DNA of 14,529 bases from an uncultured Oscillibacter sp. (lineage in GTDB: Bacteria; Bacillota; Clostridia; Oscillospirales; Oscillospiraceae), in the NCBI GenBank assembly GCA_904393855.1, contig CAJFNE010000028.1, forward strand, positions 1-14,529. Direction: 5' to 3'. A program made the translations under genes and the position numbers. This document shows, piece after piece, positions 6,498 to 12,136 of this stretch. The notes beneath the pieces were generated by a model. The model saw nothing but the letters and a program-made list of their open reading frames with translations. It ran no database searches and was not told the origin of the DNA. Each line of letters starts with the position of its first letter. Position 1 is the stretch's first letter.

Positions 6498-6923
6498 ATG
6501 CGGATTCTGGCAATCGACTACGGCGATGCCCACACCGGCATCGCCATCTCAGACCCCACCGGCCTGCTGGCGGGCTTCACCACGGTGATCGACGCCTACC
6601 GCCCGGAGGTGGTGGCGGAGCGGGTCGCCACTCTGGCCCGGGAGCACGGCGCGGAGCGGCTGGTGCTGGGACACCCCATCAACATGGACGGCACCCGGGG
6701 CCCCCGCTCCGAGAAGGCCCAGGCCCTGAAAGCTCTGCTGGAGAAGGCCACCGGGCTGCCGGTGGTCCTCTGGGACGAGCGGCGCACCACCATCGACGCC
6801 CATCAGATTCTGCAGAACAGCGGCAAGAACGCCAAGAAGCGGAAAAAAGTGGTGGACGCCGTGGCCGCGTCCCTGATTCTGGAGGGCTATCTCACCTTTG
6901 TGAAAAGCCACCCTGACCCATGA
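6498..6923 (+). CDS. ruvX: RuvX/YqgF-family putative pre-16S rRNA nuclease / Holliday junction resolvase
   Basis: A 141-residue cytosolic RNase H-fold nuclease of the YqgF family, linked to 5' maturation of 16S rRNA in E. coli and proposed as a Holliday junction resolvase. Key segments: LAIDYGDAHTGIAISD (4-19, catalytic Asp7), VLGHPINMDGTRG (56-68), LWDERRTT (91-98, acidic pair) and KVVDAVAASLILEGYL (117-132, Asp120). The start at 6498 has AGGAGG (6486-6491) 6 bases upstream, overlapping the stop of the symporter gene, so the two are cotranscribed and possibly coupled. The length is normal. The usual partners alaS and the udp/yrzL genes are not visible here. Confidence 0.93.
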   Translation: MRILAIDYGDAHTGIAISDPTGLLAGFTTVIDAYRPEVVAERVATLAREHGAERLVLGHPINMDGTRGPRSEKAQALKALLEKATGLPVVLWDERRTTIDAHQILQNSGKNAKKRKKVVDAVAASLILEGYLTFVKSHPDP

Positions 6924-6930
6924 ACAGGAA

Positions 6931-6964
6931 AAAGCCCCCGGACACTTCCGTGTCCGGGGGCTTT
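6931..6964. terminator. Bidirectional intrinsic terminator
   Basis: A perfect 15-bp stem, AAAGCCCCCGGACAC (6931-6945) and GTGTCCGGGGGCTTT (6950-6964), with a TTCC loop. It lies 7 bases after the ruvX stop (plus strand) and 4 bases beyond the DUF2798 gene's stop (minus strand). The A and T ends give short U runs both ways, so it can end both convergent transcripts. Confidence 0.9.
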
Positions 6965-6968
6965 CGAT

Positions 6969-7466
6969 TCAATCCGCCTGGGGCTCCGGGGTGGGTTCCC
7001 GGGCGGGCGCCGCAGCGGGCACCAGGAGCCGGAAAATCTTCCGCACCAGGGGACCGCAGAAGAAGATCTGCCAGAAGAAGGCCATGGGGAAGTTCTTCAC
7101 CACGGTCTGCAGCCAGGCCGGAATCAGCTCCAGGCCCGGGCGCTGGAAGAGCAGCGTGGCCCAGAGACTCATGGCCGGGCACATGACGCACACCGTCATG
7201 CAGGACCGGGCCAGGACGGCGGCTAGGGGCCACTCCCGGGGCACGGCCAGCCGCGCCGCCAGGCGGGATGCCAGCGGGTCTCCCACCAGGGTGCTGGTGA
7301 GAAAGCAGATTAGCAGCATCAGCGGCAGCTCCCCCAGGGCCTCCAGCATCCCCGCGTTGGTGAGGCCGCCGTGGCGCAGGCCCGTGTTGTACAGCTCCAT
7401 GGCCAGCACCATGAAGCAGGACATCAGCAGTCCAAAGAGCAGTTTCTGTCCGGTGGTTTTCGGCAT
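6969..7466 (-). CDS. DUF2798-family membrane protein
   Basis: A 165-residue protein with four hydrophobic segments. I recognise the DUF2798 pattern: MELYNTGLRHGG near residue 23, then VGDPLASRLAARL after helix two, then a second, related half with TVCVMCPAMSLWATLLF, the NFPMAFFWQIFFCGPLVRKIFR segment and a short polar C-terminus (the family is a duplicated two-helix unit). No function has been established for the family that I know of. ATG at 7466 has AAAGGAGAA 8 bases upstream. It is transcribed alone from a promoter at 7579 through a 105-base leader with terminator-like structure, so it may be conditionally expressed. Confidence 0.85.
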   Translation of the reverse strand: MPKTTGQKLLFGLLMSCFMVLAMELYNTGLRHGGLTNAGMLEALGELPLMLLICFLTSTLVGDPLASRLAARLAVPREWPLAAVLARSCMTVCVMCPAMSLWATLLFQRPGLELIPAWLQTVVKNFPMAFFWQIFFCGPLVRKIFRLLVPAAAPAREPTPEPQAD

Positions 7467-7500
7467 CGAAGAATTCTCCTTTCCTGCATCCGGCGCAACG

Positions 7501-7535
7501 AAAAAGACGCAGTCTACGCTTCCATAGACTACGCC
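7501..7535 (-). promoter_or_regulatory. Terminator-like hairpin in the DUF2798 gene leader (possible attenuator)
   Basis: On the minus strand GGCGTAGTCTA (7535-7525) pairs with TAGACTGCGTC (7516-7506), 11 bp with two G-U pairs and an 8-base loop, followed by TTTTT. It lies between the promoter and the start codon, so it would end transcription before the gene unless refolded. An upstream AAGTCT (7546-7541) repeats the left arm and could compete for the right arm. No known riboswitch class was recognised. Confidence 0.5.
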
Positions 7536-7578
7536 TTTCCAGACTTATTTCTACCGGCCGGATCTGTACTTTTCTTTT

Positions 7579-7616
7579 ATTATACCGCCTGGAGCGGCCC
7601 CCATGTAATAGGCGGT
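7579..7616 (-). promoter_or_regulatory. Promoter of DUF2798 gene with inverted repeat
   Basis: A perfect -10 TATAAT (7579-7584 on the minus strand) has no good -35. Instead a 7-bp inverted repeat, ACCGCCT (7616-7610) and AGGCGGT (7590-7584), brackets the -35 to -10 region, its inner arm touching the -10 box. Such a layout suits a bound regulator, but none is identified. Confidence 0.5.
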
Positions 7617-7677
7617 CATGGAGAAATCTTTCCGCTCAGTCCCGCCTTTCTCCGGCAATTCGCCGAAGGACGGCGGC

Positions 7678-8376
7678 TCACCGCTTCAGCCGCAGGAGCT
7701 TGCGGATCAACTCCTCCCGCTGGCGGCTGAATTTCTCCAGCAGGCGGGCCCCGCCGGCCACCAGAAACAGCGCCGCCAGCTTCCCCGGCTCCTGAAAGCC
7801 CAGCAGGTCAAACAGCGGGCAGCTGCAGGCGGCCACCAGCCCCAGGGCCAGCGCCATGACAGTCCCCATCCGCAGCAGCAGTCCGGCGGTGGAGACGGAT
7901 CGGAAATACTGCTCCCAGCGCTCCCCCTCCATGTGCCCGATCCTATGGGCCAGATAGAACATCCCCAGCAGCAGTCCCACGAACACCAGCCCCGCCACGG
8001 CGGTCAGCACCCAGCACAGCACCGCGTAGCCGATCACCTGGGTGAAGCTCATGCCCGCCAGCCAGCCCGGGTGCAGGTAGCTGCCCGCCAGCACCAGGGC
8101 AATCGCCCCGGCGGCCAGGCCCAGCACCAGGTAGATGCCCTCCCGGTCCTGAGCATACTGACAGAAGCTCCTCGCGGCGCCGCTGACGAAAGTCAGGGAG
8201 AGGAACACCGTCCAGGCCGGGTCCCCCCACAGCATGCAGACTGCGGCCAGCAGTTGGGACACCAGCACCACCGCCCTGCCCGCCCGGGCCTGGGCGGCCG
8301 CCTCCACCTCCCGGTCCCGCTCGTCCCGAAGCAGGTGCAGGTCCCGCGTCTGCTTCAAATCCTCCATGCGATCCAT
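7678..8376 (-). CDS. Polytopic membrane protein of the XRE-linked cassette, unknown function
   Basis: A 232-residue protein that begins with a charged cytosolic stretch (RDLHLLRDERDREVEAAAQARAG, residues 11-33), followed by about six hydrophobic segments (roughly 34-50, 54-70, 80-99, 110-143 as two, 165-190) and ends with a basic amphipathic tail (FSRQREELIRKLLRLKR). The first 100 residues resemble small clostridial membrane proteins of the DUF6442 kind, from memory; I am not sure of the family. ATG at 8376 is preceded by AAAGGAG at 8-base spacing, better than the GTG at 8412 or the ATG at 8367. It is the last gene of the cassette, 32 bases behind its neighbour; no clear terminator follows (only a 5-bp hairpin at 7661-7675 with no U run). 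Confidence 0.75.
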   Translation of the reverse strand: MDRMEDLKQTRDLHLLRDERDREVEAAAQARAGRAVVLVSQLLAAVCMLWGDPAWTVFLSLTFVSGAARSFCQYAQDREGIYLVLGLAAGAIALVLAGSYLHPGWLAGMSFTQVIGYAVLCWVLTAVAGLVFVGLLLGMFYLAHRIGHMEGERWEQYFRSVSTAGLLLRMGTVMALALGLVAACSCPLFDLLGFQEPGKLAALFLVAGGARLLEKFSRQREELIRKLLRLKR

Positions 8377-8408
8377 CGTCTTGCTCCTTTTCCAGAGGGC
8401 CGCCGCCC

Positions 8409-8813
8409 TCACATCCGTTTCTCATAGTAGACCTCGGCTCCCAGCAGGGCCGCGAAGGCCCCAATGGCCACTGCGTCCAGGGTGACCGTCACCGCCAGGG
8501 CCTCCGGCGCCCGGGTGACGGCGTAGACGCCCAGCGCCGCCAGACTCAGCACCCAGCAGCCGTTGGCCACGATCCGGTAGGCCAGCCAGGCGCTCTTCCG
8601 GCTGACGGCCTCGTCCCGCTCGTCCACCCTCGGCAGCCGGGACTCCCGGGAGAGGGACCACCACAGGTCAAAGCCACCGGCGGCCAGCAGGATCACCAGG
8701 GAGACCAGCCACTTTGCCTGAAAGCCCGTGGCCGCCAGCACGACGCCGCAGGCCGCCGCCAGCAGCAGGCTGAGAATTCCGGCGGCGAAGCTCCGTCTGT
8801 TATAGATGCGCAT
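8409..8813 (-). CDS. Four-helix membrane protein of the XRE-linked cassette
   Basis: A 134-residue protein whose plan is basic MRIYNRRS start, two hydrophobic helices (about 10-30 and 36-52), a charged cytosolic loop with RVDERDEAV near the middle, two more helices and a C-terminal VYYEKRM. The plan matches the preceding 142-residue protein (MKIYYKKK start, DRDERTR loop, FYYEFKG end), so the two look like tandem paralogs. The DERDE loop recalls DUF2178/DUF3796-type membrane proteins, but the family is not certain. ATG at 8813 is chosen over GTG at 8822 because AAGGGG lies about 8 bases before it. It starts 5 bases after the preceding stop codon, so coupling is likely. Confidence 0.78.
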   Translation of the reverse strand: MRIYNRRSFAAGILSLLLAAACGVVLAATGFQAKWLVSLVILLAAGGFDLWWSLSRESRLPRVDERDEAVSRKSAWLAYRIVANGCWVLSLAALGVYAVTRAPEALAVTVTLDAVAIGAFAALLGAEVYYEKRM

Positions 8814-8818
8814 TCCCC

Positions 8819-9247
8819 TCACCCCTTGAACTCATAGTAGAAGTCGCTGACGATCCGGGTGATCCAGCCCACGATGAACAGCACCATGCAGGGCAGGGCC
8901 GTCTGGATGTAGACATCCTGTTCACCCGACCGCCACCAGCCGATGAAGCATCCGGCCAGCATGGCAAAGTTCAGCCAGAACAACACCCGGAAGGTCAGGG
9001 CCCGGCTGCGGCAGGTGTTGTACCGGGTACGCTCGTCCCGATCCTCATCCTTGTCCTGTCGGGCCTTCTCCCGGTCCAGGCTCCGCAAGATGCCGCTGAC
9101 GCCGCAGAGGATCAGCAGGATCGTCAGAATGCCATCTTTCAGGTCAAACCGCTCCCAGCCCACGAACAGGCAGGTGCCCGGCAGGGCCAGCCCCAGGAGC
9201 AGGCTGCCCACGCTGGCCCAGAATTTCTTCTTATAGTAGATTTTCAT
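8819..9247 (-). CDS. Four-helix membrane protein of the XRE-linked cassette (paralog of the next gene)
   Basis: A 142-residue protein: MKIYYKKKF basic start, two helices (about 9-29 and 36-52), a very charged cytosolic loop (REKARQDKDEDRDERTR), two more helices (about 80-98 and 108-128) and FYYEFKG at the end. I recognise no established function. ATG at 9247 has AAGGAGGAG about 8 bases upstream. Its ATG overlaps the TGA of the 64-residue gene (9244-9247, ATGA), a sign of translational coupling, and the next gene begins 5 bases after its stop. It therefore belongs to the XRE-headed operon. Confidence 0.8.
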   Translation of the reverse strand: MKIYYKKKFWASVGSLLLGLALPGTCLFVGWERFDLKDGILTILLILCGVSGILRSLDREKARQDKDEDRDERTRYNTCRSRALTFRVLFWLNFAMLAGCFIGWWRSGEQDVYIQTALPCMVLFIVGWITRIVSDFYYEFKG

Positions 9248-9438
9248 GACGCGGTCTCCTCCTTGCGCTCCGTCAAAGCGCCGCAGATGGAAAAGGTCCC
9301 GGCGGTCACCGCCGCCGCGGTCAGAATCACCCATGGCAGGCGTACCCGCCCGCTTCGGAACGTCCGCGCCATGCAGACCGCGCCCAGCAGCAGCTCCGCC
9401 GCACCCAGCGCACCCAGGTTTTTATTCCCAATTCTCAT
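9244..9438 (-). CDS. Two-helix small membrane protein of the XRE-linked cassette
   Basis: A 64-residue protein, MRIGNKNLG start, two hydrophobic helices (about 10-27 and 34-53) separated by a basic turn (RTFRSGRVR), and an acidic-basic tail (LTERKEETAS). It is not a recognised family. ATG at 9438 lies inside the 3' end of the XRE gene (17-base overlap) with GGAGG about 9 bases upstream, and its stop overlaps the next start by ATGA. Both overlaps support real translation and coupling. Longer upstream starts in this frame run across the XRE gene and look like noise. Confidence 0.75.
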   Translation of the reverse strand: MRIGNKNLGALGAAELLLGAVCMARTFRSGRVRLPWVILTAAAVTAGTFSICGALTERKEETAS

Positions 9439-9655
9439 TGTCCCGGTCCTCCAGTTCCTTGTTCTCCGCCAGACAGTACAGATCCTCCACCGTGGTGCCA
9501 AACACCAGCGCCAGCCGGTAGGCCAGCAGCAGCGACGGGTTGTACTGCCCTTTCTCCAGGGAGATGATGGTGCGGGACGACACATGGACCAGCTCCGCCA
9601 GCTGCTGCTGGGTCATGCCCGCCGCCGTCCGCAGCTCCCGCACGCGATTCTTCAT
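9422..9655 (-). CDS. XRE-family transcriptional repressor (small Cro/CI type)
   Basis: A 77-residue protein that is essentially a single helix-turn-helix domain: VRELRTAAGMTQQQLAELVH, then VSSRTIISLEKGQYNPSLLLAYRLALVFG, and TTVEDLYCLAE, a canonical XRE/HTH_3 pattern in which TQQQLAELVHVSSRTIISLE forms helices 2-3. The acidic tail carries no other domain. ATG at 9655 has GGAGAGGAG upstream; alternative ATGs at 9679 and 9736 lie inside the operator and promoter. It heads the membrane cassette, and its own promoter is overlaid by two palindromes that make autorepression likely. The same architecture (small XRE plus DUF-type membrane proteins) is common in clostridia. Confidence 0.92.
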   Translation of the reverse strand: MKNRVRELRTAAGMTQQQLAELVHVSSRTIISLEKGQYNPSLLLAYRLALVFGTTVEDLYCLAENKELEDRDNENWE

Positions 9656-9695
9656 GCTCCCGTCTCCTCTCCCTGTCATGTGAAATTCCCTCTTT

Positions 9696-9727
9696 GTGAA
9701 GCAAGCTTCACATGAAGGATACTTCAT
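9696..9727. promoter_or_regulatory. Two adjacent 16-bp palindromes, likely operator of the XRE repressor
   Basis: GTGAAGCAAGCTTCAC (9696-9711) and ATGAAGGATACTTCAT (9712-9727) abut each other. Both have TGAAG/CTTCA half-sites in the same arrangement, 16 bases centre to centre. They start just downstream of the -10 box and cover the likely transcription start, where a bound repressor would block initiation. Confidence 0.75.
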
Positions 9728-9755
9728 ATTATACACAGCCCAGTGCGGTTGTCAA
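9728..9755 (-). promoter_or_regulatory. Promoter of the XRE-membrane cassette
   Basis: Perfect -35 TTGACA (9750-9755) and perfect -10 TATAAT (9728-9733) with 16-base spacing on the minus strand, preceded by TG bases. It is among the strongest promoters in the window, which fits a gene set held off by a repressor. Confidence 0.9.
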
Positions 9756-9766
9756 GACCCTTTCAC

Positions 9767-9795
9767 AAAAAAAGACGGAGCCTCCGCTCCGTCTT
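9767..9795 (-). terminator. Intrinsic terminator of the FUSC-HAD fusion gene
   Basis: A 9-bp stem AAGACGGAG (9772-9780) with CTCCGTCTT (9787-9795), followed on the minus strand by seven T. It is 134 bases beyond the stop codon of the fusion gene and 12 bases before the -35 of the XRE promoter. The stretch between stop and terminator (9796-9928) is GC-rich, holds several small inverted repeats and shows no gene. Confidence 0.8.
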
Positions 9796-9928
9796 CGATC
9801 GCTTTCCCAGATCCCTGTGGACTCTTTCGGCGCGGCTGTGCGGGCCGCGCGCCCGGCGGCGCATCCCTTCATGCGGGCCCCTGTCCGCGCATCTATGCGG
9901 ACCGGCGGCGCGCTCCCAAGTCCCCCGC

Positions 9929-11200
9929 CTAGTTCCGCTTCCAGAAATAGGGCTCATAGAGCTGTTCCAGCCGCTTCACCACCTGGTTGGCGCCGCCCTT
10001 CACCACTACGTCCCCATGCCCCTCCTGCGAGGTCAGCAGCACGCTCCGGCGCAGACCCAGCTCGCCCTTCAGCCGCTCCAGCATCTCCTCCCGGGAGGCG
10101 GACCGCTCATAGACCTTCAGGTAGCTGCATCCGGGAAAGCCCGCGGCAGAGTCCATCCGGACCTTCACCCGCTCCAGCAGCCCCGCTGCCTCCAGGGCGT
10201 CCCGCAGCGCCTCCACCCGCTCCGTCCGGTCAATTCCCATGAGGTAGAGAATCGGACAGTCCTTGAAGTACCGGCGGCTCACATAGCAGCGGTAGGGAGA
10301 GGTCCGCAGCTTCTCGAAGATCTCCTCCTCCGCGTGGTTCTGGAACTCTCCGTAGTAGATGATCAGGTTATCGTCCAGCACGCCGTTCAGGAAACACTGA
10401 AAGCCCTGGGCCTGAAAGATCTCCTCACACCGCAGAACCGTCTCCCTGGGGAGCGGGCGGGTGCAGAGATACCGCTTCCGCGCCATGTCGTACAGGGCCG
10501 CTCCGTCCATCACCACCACCGGCAGCCGAAACCGCAATGCTCCGGTAGTCTCCAGCACAGAGGCGGGCGTCCGGGCCGTGGCCAGGGTGAACTGTATCCC
10601 GTCATCCAGCATCCGGTTCAGCTGGACCCGGCTGTATGGGGTCAGGGTGTCCTCCTCCGTCAGCAGCACGCCGTCCAGCCCGGAGACAAACAGCACATCC
10701 CGCCGCTTCCTCCGGGGGATCTGGAAGGCGTTCACCGCCACGCCCACGGCAATACCCGCCAGGGTCTCCCACATGCGGTACCACGCAAAGATCCACGGCG
10801 TTGCATCCGTCACATGGGTCACGGTGATGCTGAGAAACACGATCCCCGAGAGCGCCGCAGCATTGGCCGAGTGGAGCACCACGGAGATCCACAGCACCGG
10901 CACAATGCCCACCGCCGCCACCACATAGCCCGTCAGGGTCCCCCAGATGTGCAGCACATACATCTCCATCAGCAGCACCGCCACGCCGAACACGGAGCCA
11001 ATCGCCGTGCCCACCGCACGCTGAATGGCCGCCACCTTGGTATCCTGGGCATAGGGCTGAATGCACAGCAGCGCCGCGATGGTGGAGTAAACCCGCATGT
11101 CCTCCCGGTCCACCAGGGCCGACAGCAGCAGGCAGATCAGCACCGCCACCGCGGTTTTTACCATACGCATTCCAATCGGCGGCACGGCATGGTCTGTCAT
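9929..11200 (-). CDS. FUSC / aromatic-acid-exporter-like membrane domain fused to a degenerate HAD domain
   Basis: A 423-residue protein in two parts. Residues 1-160 carry six or so short helices with FUSC/ArAE-type features: RVYSTIAALLCIQPYAQDT (36-54) and RAVGTAIGSVFGVAVLL (61-77). Residues 168-423 match a HAD-IIB (Cof-type) fold: LFVSGLDGVLL (170-180), TLATART (205-211), VVMDGAALYD (229-238). The HAD active site is broken: the nucleophile Asp of DxDGT is Gly174, T is Val178, the motif III Lys is absent near 365-371, and the GDxxND motif near the end is replaced by a GHGDVV sequence. Only Asp176 and Thr208 remain. I infer a binding or regulatory rather than phosphatase role. ATG at 11200 has AAAGGAGG 6 bases upstream. 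It seems to be transcribed alone, promoter at 11263-11268. Confidence 0.8.
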   Translation of the reverse strand: MTDHAVPPIGMRMVKTAVAVLICLLLSALVDREDMRVYSTIAALLCIQPYAQDTKVAAIQRAVGTAIGSVFGVAVLLMEMYVLHIWGTLTGYVVAAVGIVPVLWISVVLHSANAAALSGIVFLSITVTHVTDATPWIFAWYRMWETLAGIAVGVAVNAFQIPRRKRRDVLFVSGLDGVLLTEEDTLTPYSRVQLNRMLDDGIQFTLATARTPASVLETTGALRFRLPVVVMDGAALYDMARKRYLCTRPLPRETVLRCEEIFQAQGFQCFLNGVLDDNLIIYYGEFQNHAEEEIFEKLRTSPYRCYVSRRYFKDCPILYLMGIDRTERVEALRDALEAAGLLERVKVRMDSAAGFPGCSYLKVYERSASREEMLERLKGELGLRRSVLLTSQEGHGDVVVKGGANQVVKRLEQLYEPYFWKRN

Positions 11201-11262
11201 GGGATTCCTCCTTTCAGCCGGTCCGAAGCCTGGGAGCGGCCCGGCCATTTCGTCTGCTCCCT

Positions 11263-11288
11263 ATTGTAGCATAGTTTTGAAATTTTAC
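11263..11288 (-). promoter_or_regulatory. Probable promoter of the FUSC-HAD gene
   Basis: A -10 TACAAT (11263-11268) one base from consensus lies in an AT-rich island on the minus strand. The best -35, TTGTAA, is at 15-base spacing and only four of six, so the pair is less than ideal. The start codon is 62 bases downstream. Confidence 0.45.
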
Positions 11289-11307
11289 AAGTTCTTTACA
11301 AAAGTCC

Positions 11308-11342
11308 AAAGAAACAGGCGTACCGCTGATGCGGTACGCCTG
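11308..11342 (-). terminator. Intrinsic terminator of the phosphoribosyltransferase gene
   Basis: A perfect 12-bp stem CAGGCGTACCGC (11315-11326) with GCGGTACGCCTG (11331-11342) and a TGAT loop; TTTCTTT follows on the minus strand, 23 bases after the stop codon. The U run is weak but the stem is strong. Confidence 0.75.
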
Positions 11343-11365
11343 CCGTATTTTCGTTTGATTTCCCC

Positions 11366-11929
11366 TCAGCCCTTGACTGTGCCGTCCGCGTTGAACAGCG
11401 GCAGCGGCGCCAGGAACTTGATATCCGTCCGGTCTGCGGCGTCACCCTCCGCCAGGACGGCCACCCGGCCCGCCACCGTGCCGCCGGCCAGCGCCACCAG
11501 CTCCTCCATGGCGTGCAGAGAGCCGCCGGTGGAGATCACGTCATCCATCAGGAGAATCCGCTTGCCCTGGATCAGCTCCGCGTCGTCCCGGCCCAGGTAC
11601 AGCCGCTGGGTACCAGCCGTGGTGATGGAGGTGTCCTCCACATGGATGGGGTCCGGCATGTAGGCCTTGGGGCCCTTGCGAGCGATGAAGTACTTCTTCG
11701 CCCCGCTCTGGCGGGCCATCTCATGGATCAGGGGAATGCTCTTGGCCTCCGCCGTCAGGATATAGTCGTAGTCCTCCTCGGGCGTCAGCTTCAGCAGCTC
11801 CCGGGCGCAGGCCACCGTCAGTTCCGCGTCCCCAAAGCAGATAAACGCGCCGATGTACAGATCATCCGTCACCTTGCAGATGGGCAGCTGCCGCTCCAGC
11901 CCCGCAACCTCTATCGGATAGGTGTGCAT
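11366..11929 (-). CDS. Adenine-phosphoribosyltransferase-like purine PRTase
   Basis: A cytosolic type I phosphoribosyltransferase, most like the Apt/Xpt branch, that joins a purine base to PRPP. In the 187-residue product the PRPP loop ILLMDDVISTGGS (125-137) is complete with both acidic residues and the TGGS turn, and LTAEAKSIPLIHEMARQSG (58-76), FIARKGPKAYM (81-91), and TTAGTQRLYL (103-112) follow the Apt layout. The exact base (adenine, or another) is not certain: it lacks the usual N-terminal Apt sequence and starts VAGLERQLPICKV instead. ATG at 11929 has GGGAGG 10 bases upstream; ATG at 11977 has no such site. It is monocistronic, with a promoter at 11999-12027. Confidence 0.85.
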   Translation of the reverse strand: MHTYPIEVAGLERQLPICKVTDDLYIGAFICFGDAELTVACARELLKLTPEEDYDYILTAEAKSIPLIHEMARQSGAKKYFIARKGPKAYMPDPIHVEDTSITTAGTQRLYLGRDDAELIQGKRILLMDDVISTGGSLHAMEELVALAGGTVAGRVAVLAEGDAADRTDIKFLAPLPLFNADGTVKG

Positions 11930-11998
11930 ATTCCAGATGCCTCCCTCACAAATCTTCCAGGTTTCCTCCGCGCCCATGGACGCAAAAGACCCGGAAAC

Positions 11999-12027
11999 AT
12001 CTTATAACGGCCAGGGCGGAAAGTCAA
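11999..12027 (-). promoter_or_regulatory. Promoter of the phosphoribosyltransferase gene
   Basis: -35 TTGACT (12022-12027), 17-base spacer and -10 TAAGAT (11999-12004) on the minus strand; TAAGAT is the same -10 variant seen at metK. The leader is about 62 bases. Confidence 0.65.
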
Positions 12028-12067
12028 GGGACTTGCCAGGATTCGGCGGTTTTTCCCTTCAAATCCC

Positions 12068-12090
12068 CCGGCGGGGCATCATGCCGCCGG
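12068..12090 (-). terminator. Possible terminator of the sigma / anti-sigma operon
   Basis: A 7-bp stem CCGGCGG (12068-12074) with CCGCCGG (12084-12090), 47 bases after the anti-sigma stop; a second stem GGCGG/CCGCC is at 12105-12120. The U run after either is poor, so termination here is uncertain. Confidence 0.35.
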
Positions 12091-12136
12091 TTCTCCCAAC
12101 AATTGGCGGGGCCCTCCGCCGATGGCAGAGGGGAAA

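Noticed and set aside
5021..6499. Open frame of about 490 residues on the minus strand opposite the symporter
   Set aside because: The protein is rich in His, Asp, Gln and Gly, with no hydrophobic or catalytic pattern. It mirrors the symporter codons and is a shadow.
7661..7675. Small hairpin CGCCG-AAGGA-CGGCG as terminator of the 232-residue gene
   Set aside because: Only 5 bp and no U run on the minus strand, so it is not a convincing intrinsic terminator.
9743..11269. Open frame of 508 residues on the plus strand opposite the FUSC-HAD gene
   Set aside because: Low-complexity His/Arg/Gln/Pro composition, no RBS, spans the terminator, and the minus strand has a clear gene with RBS.
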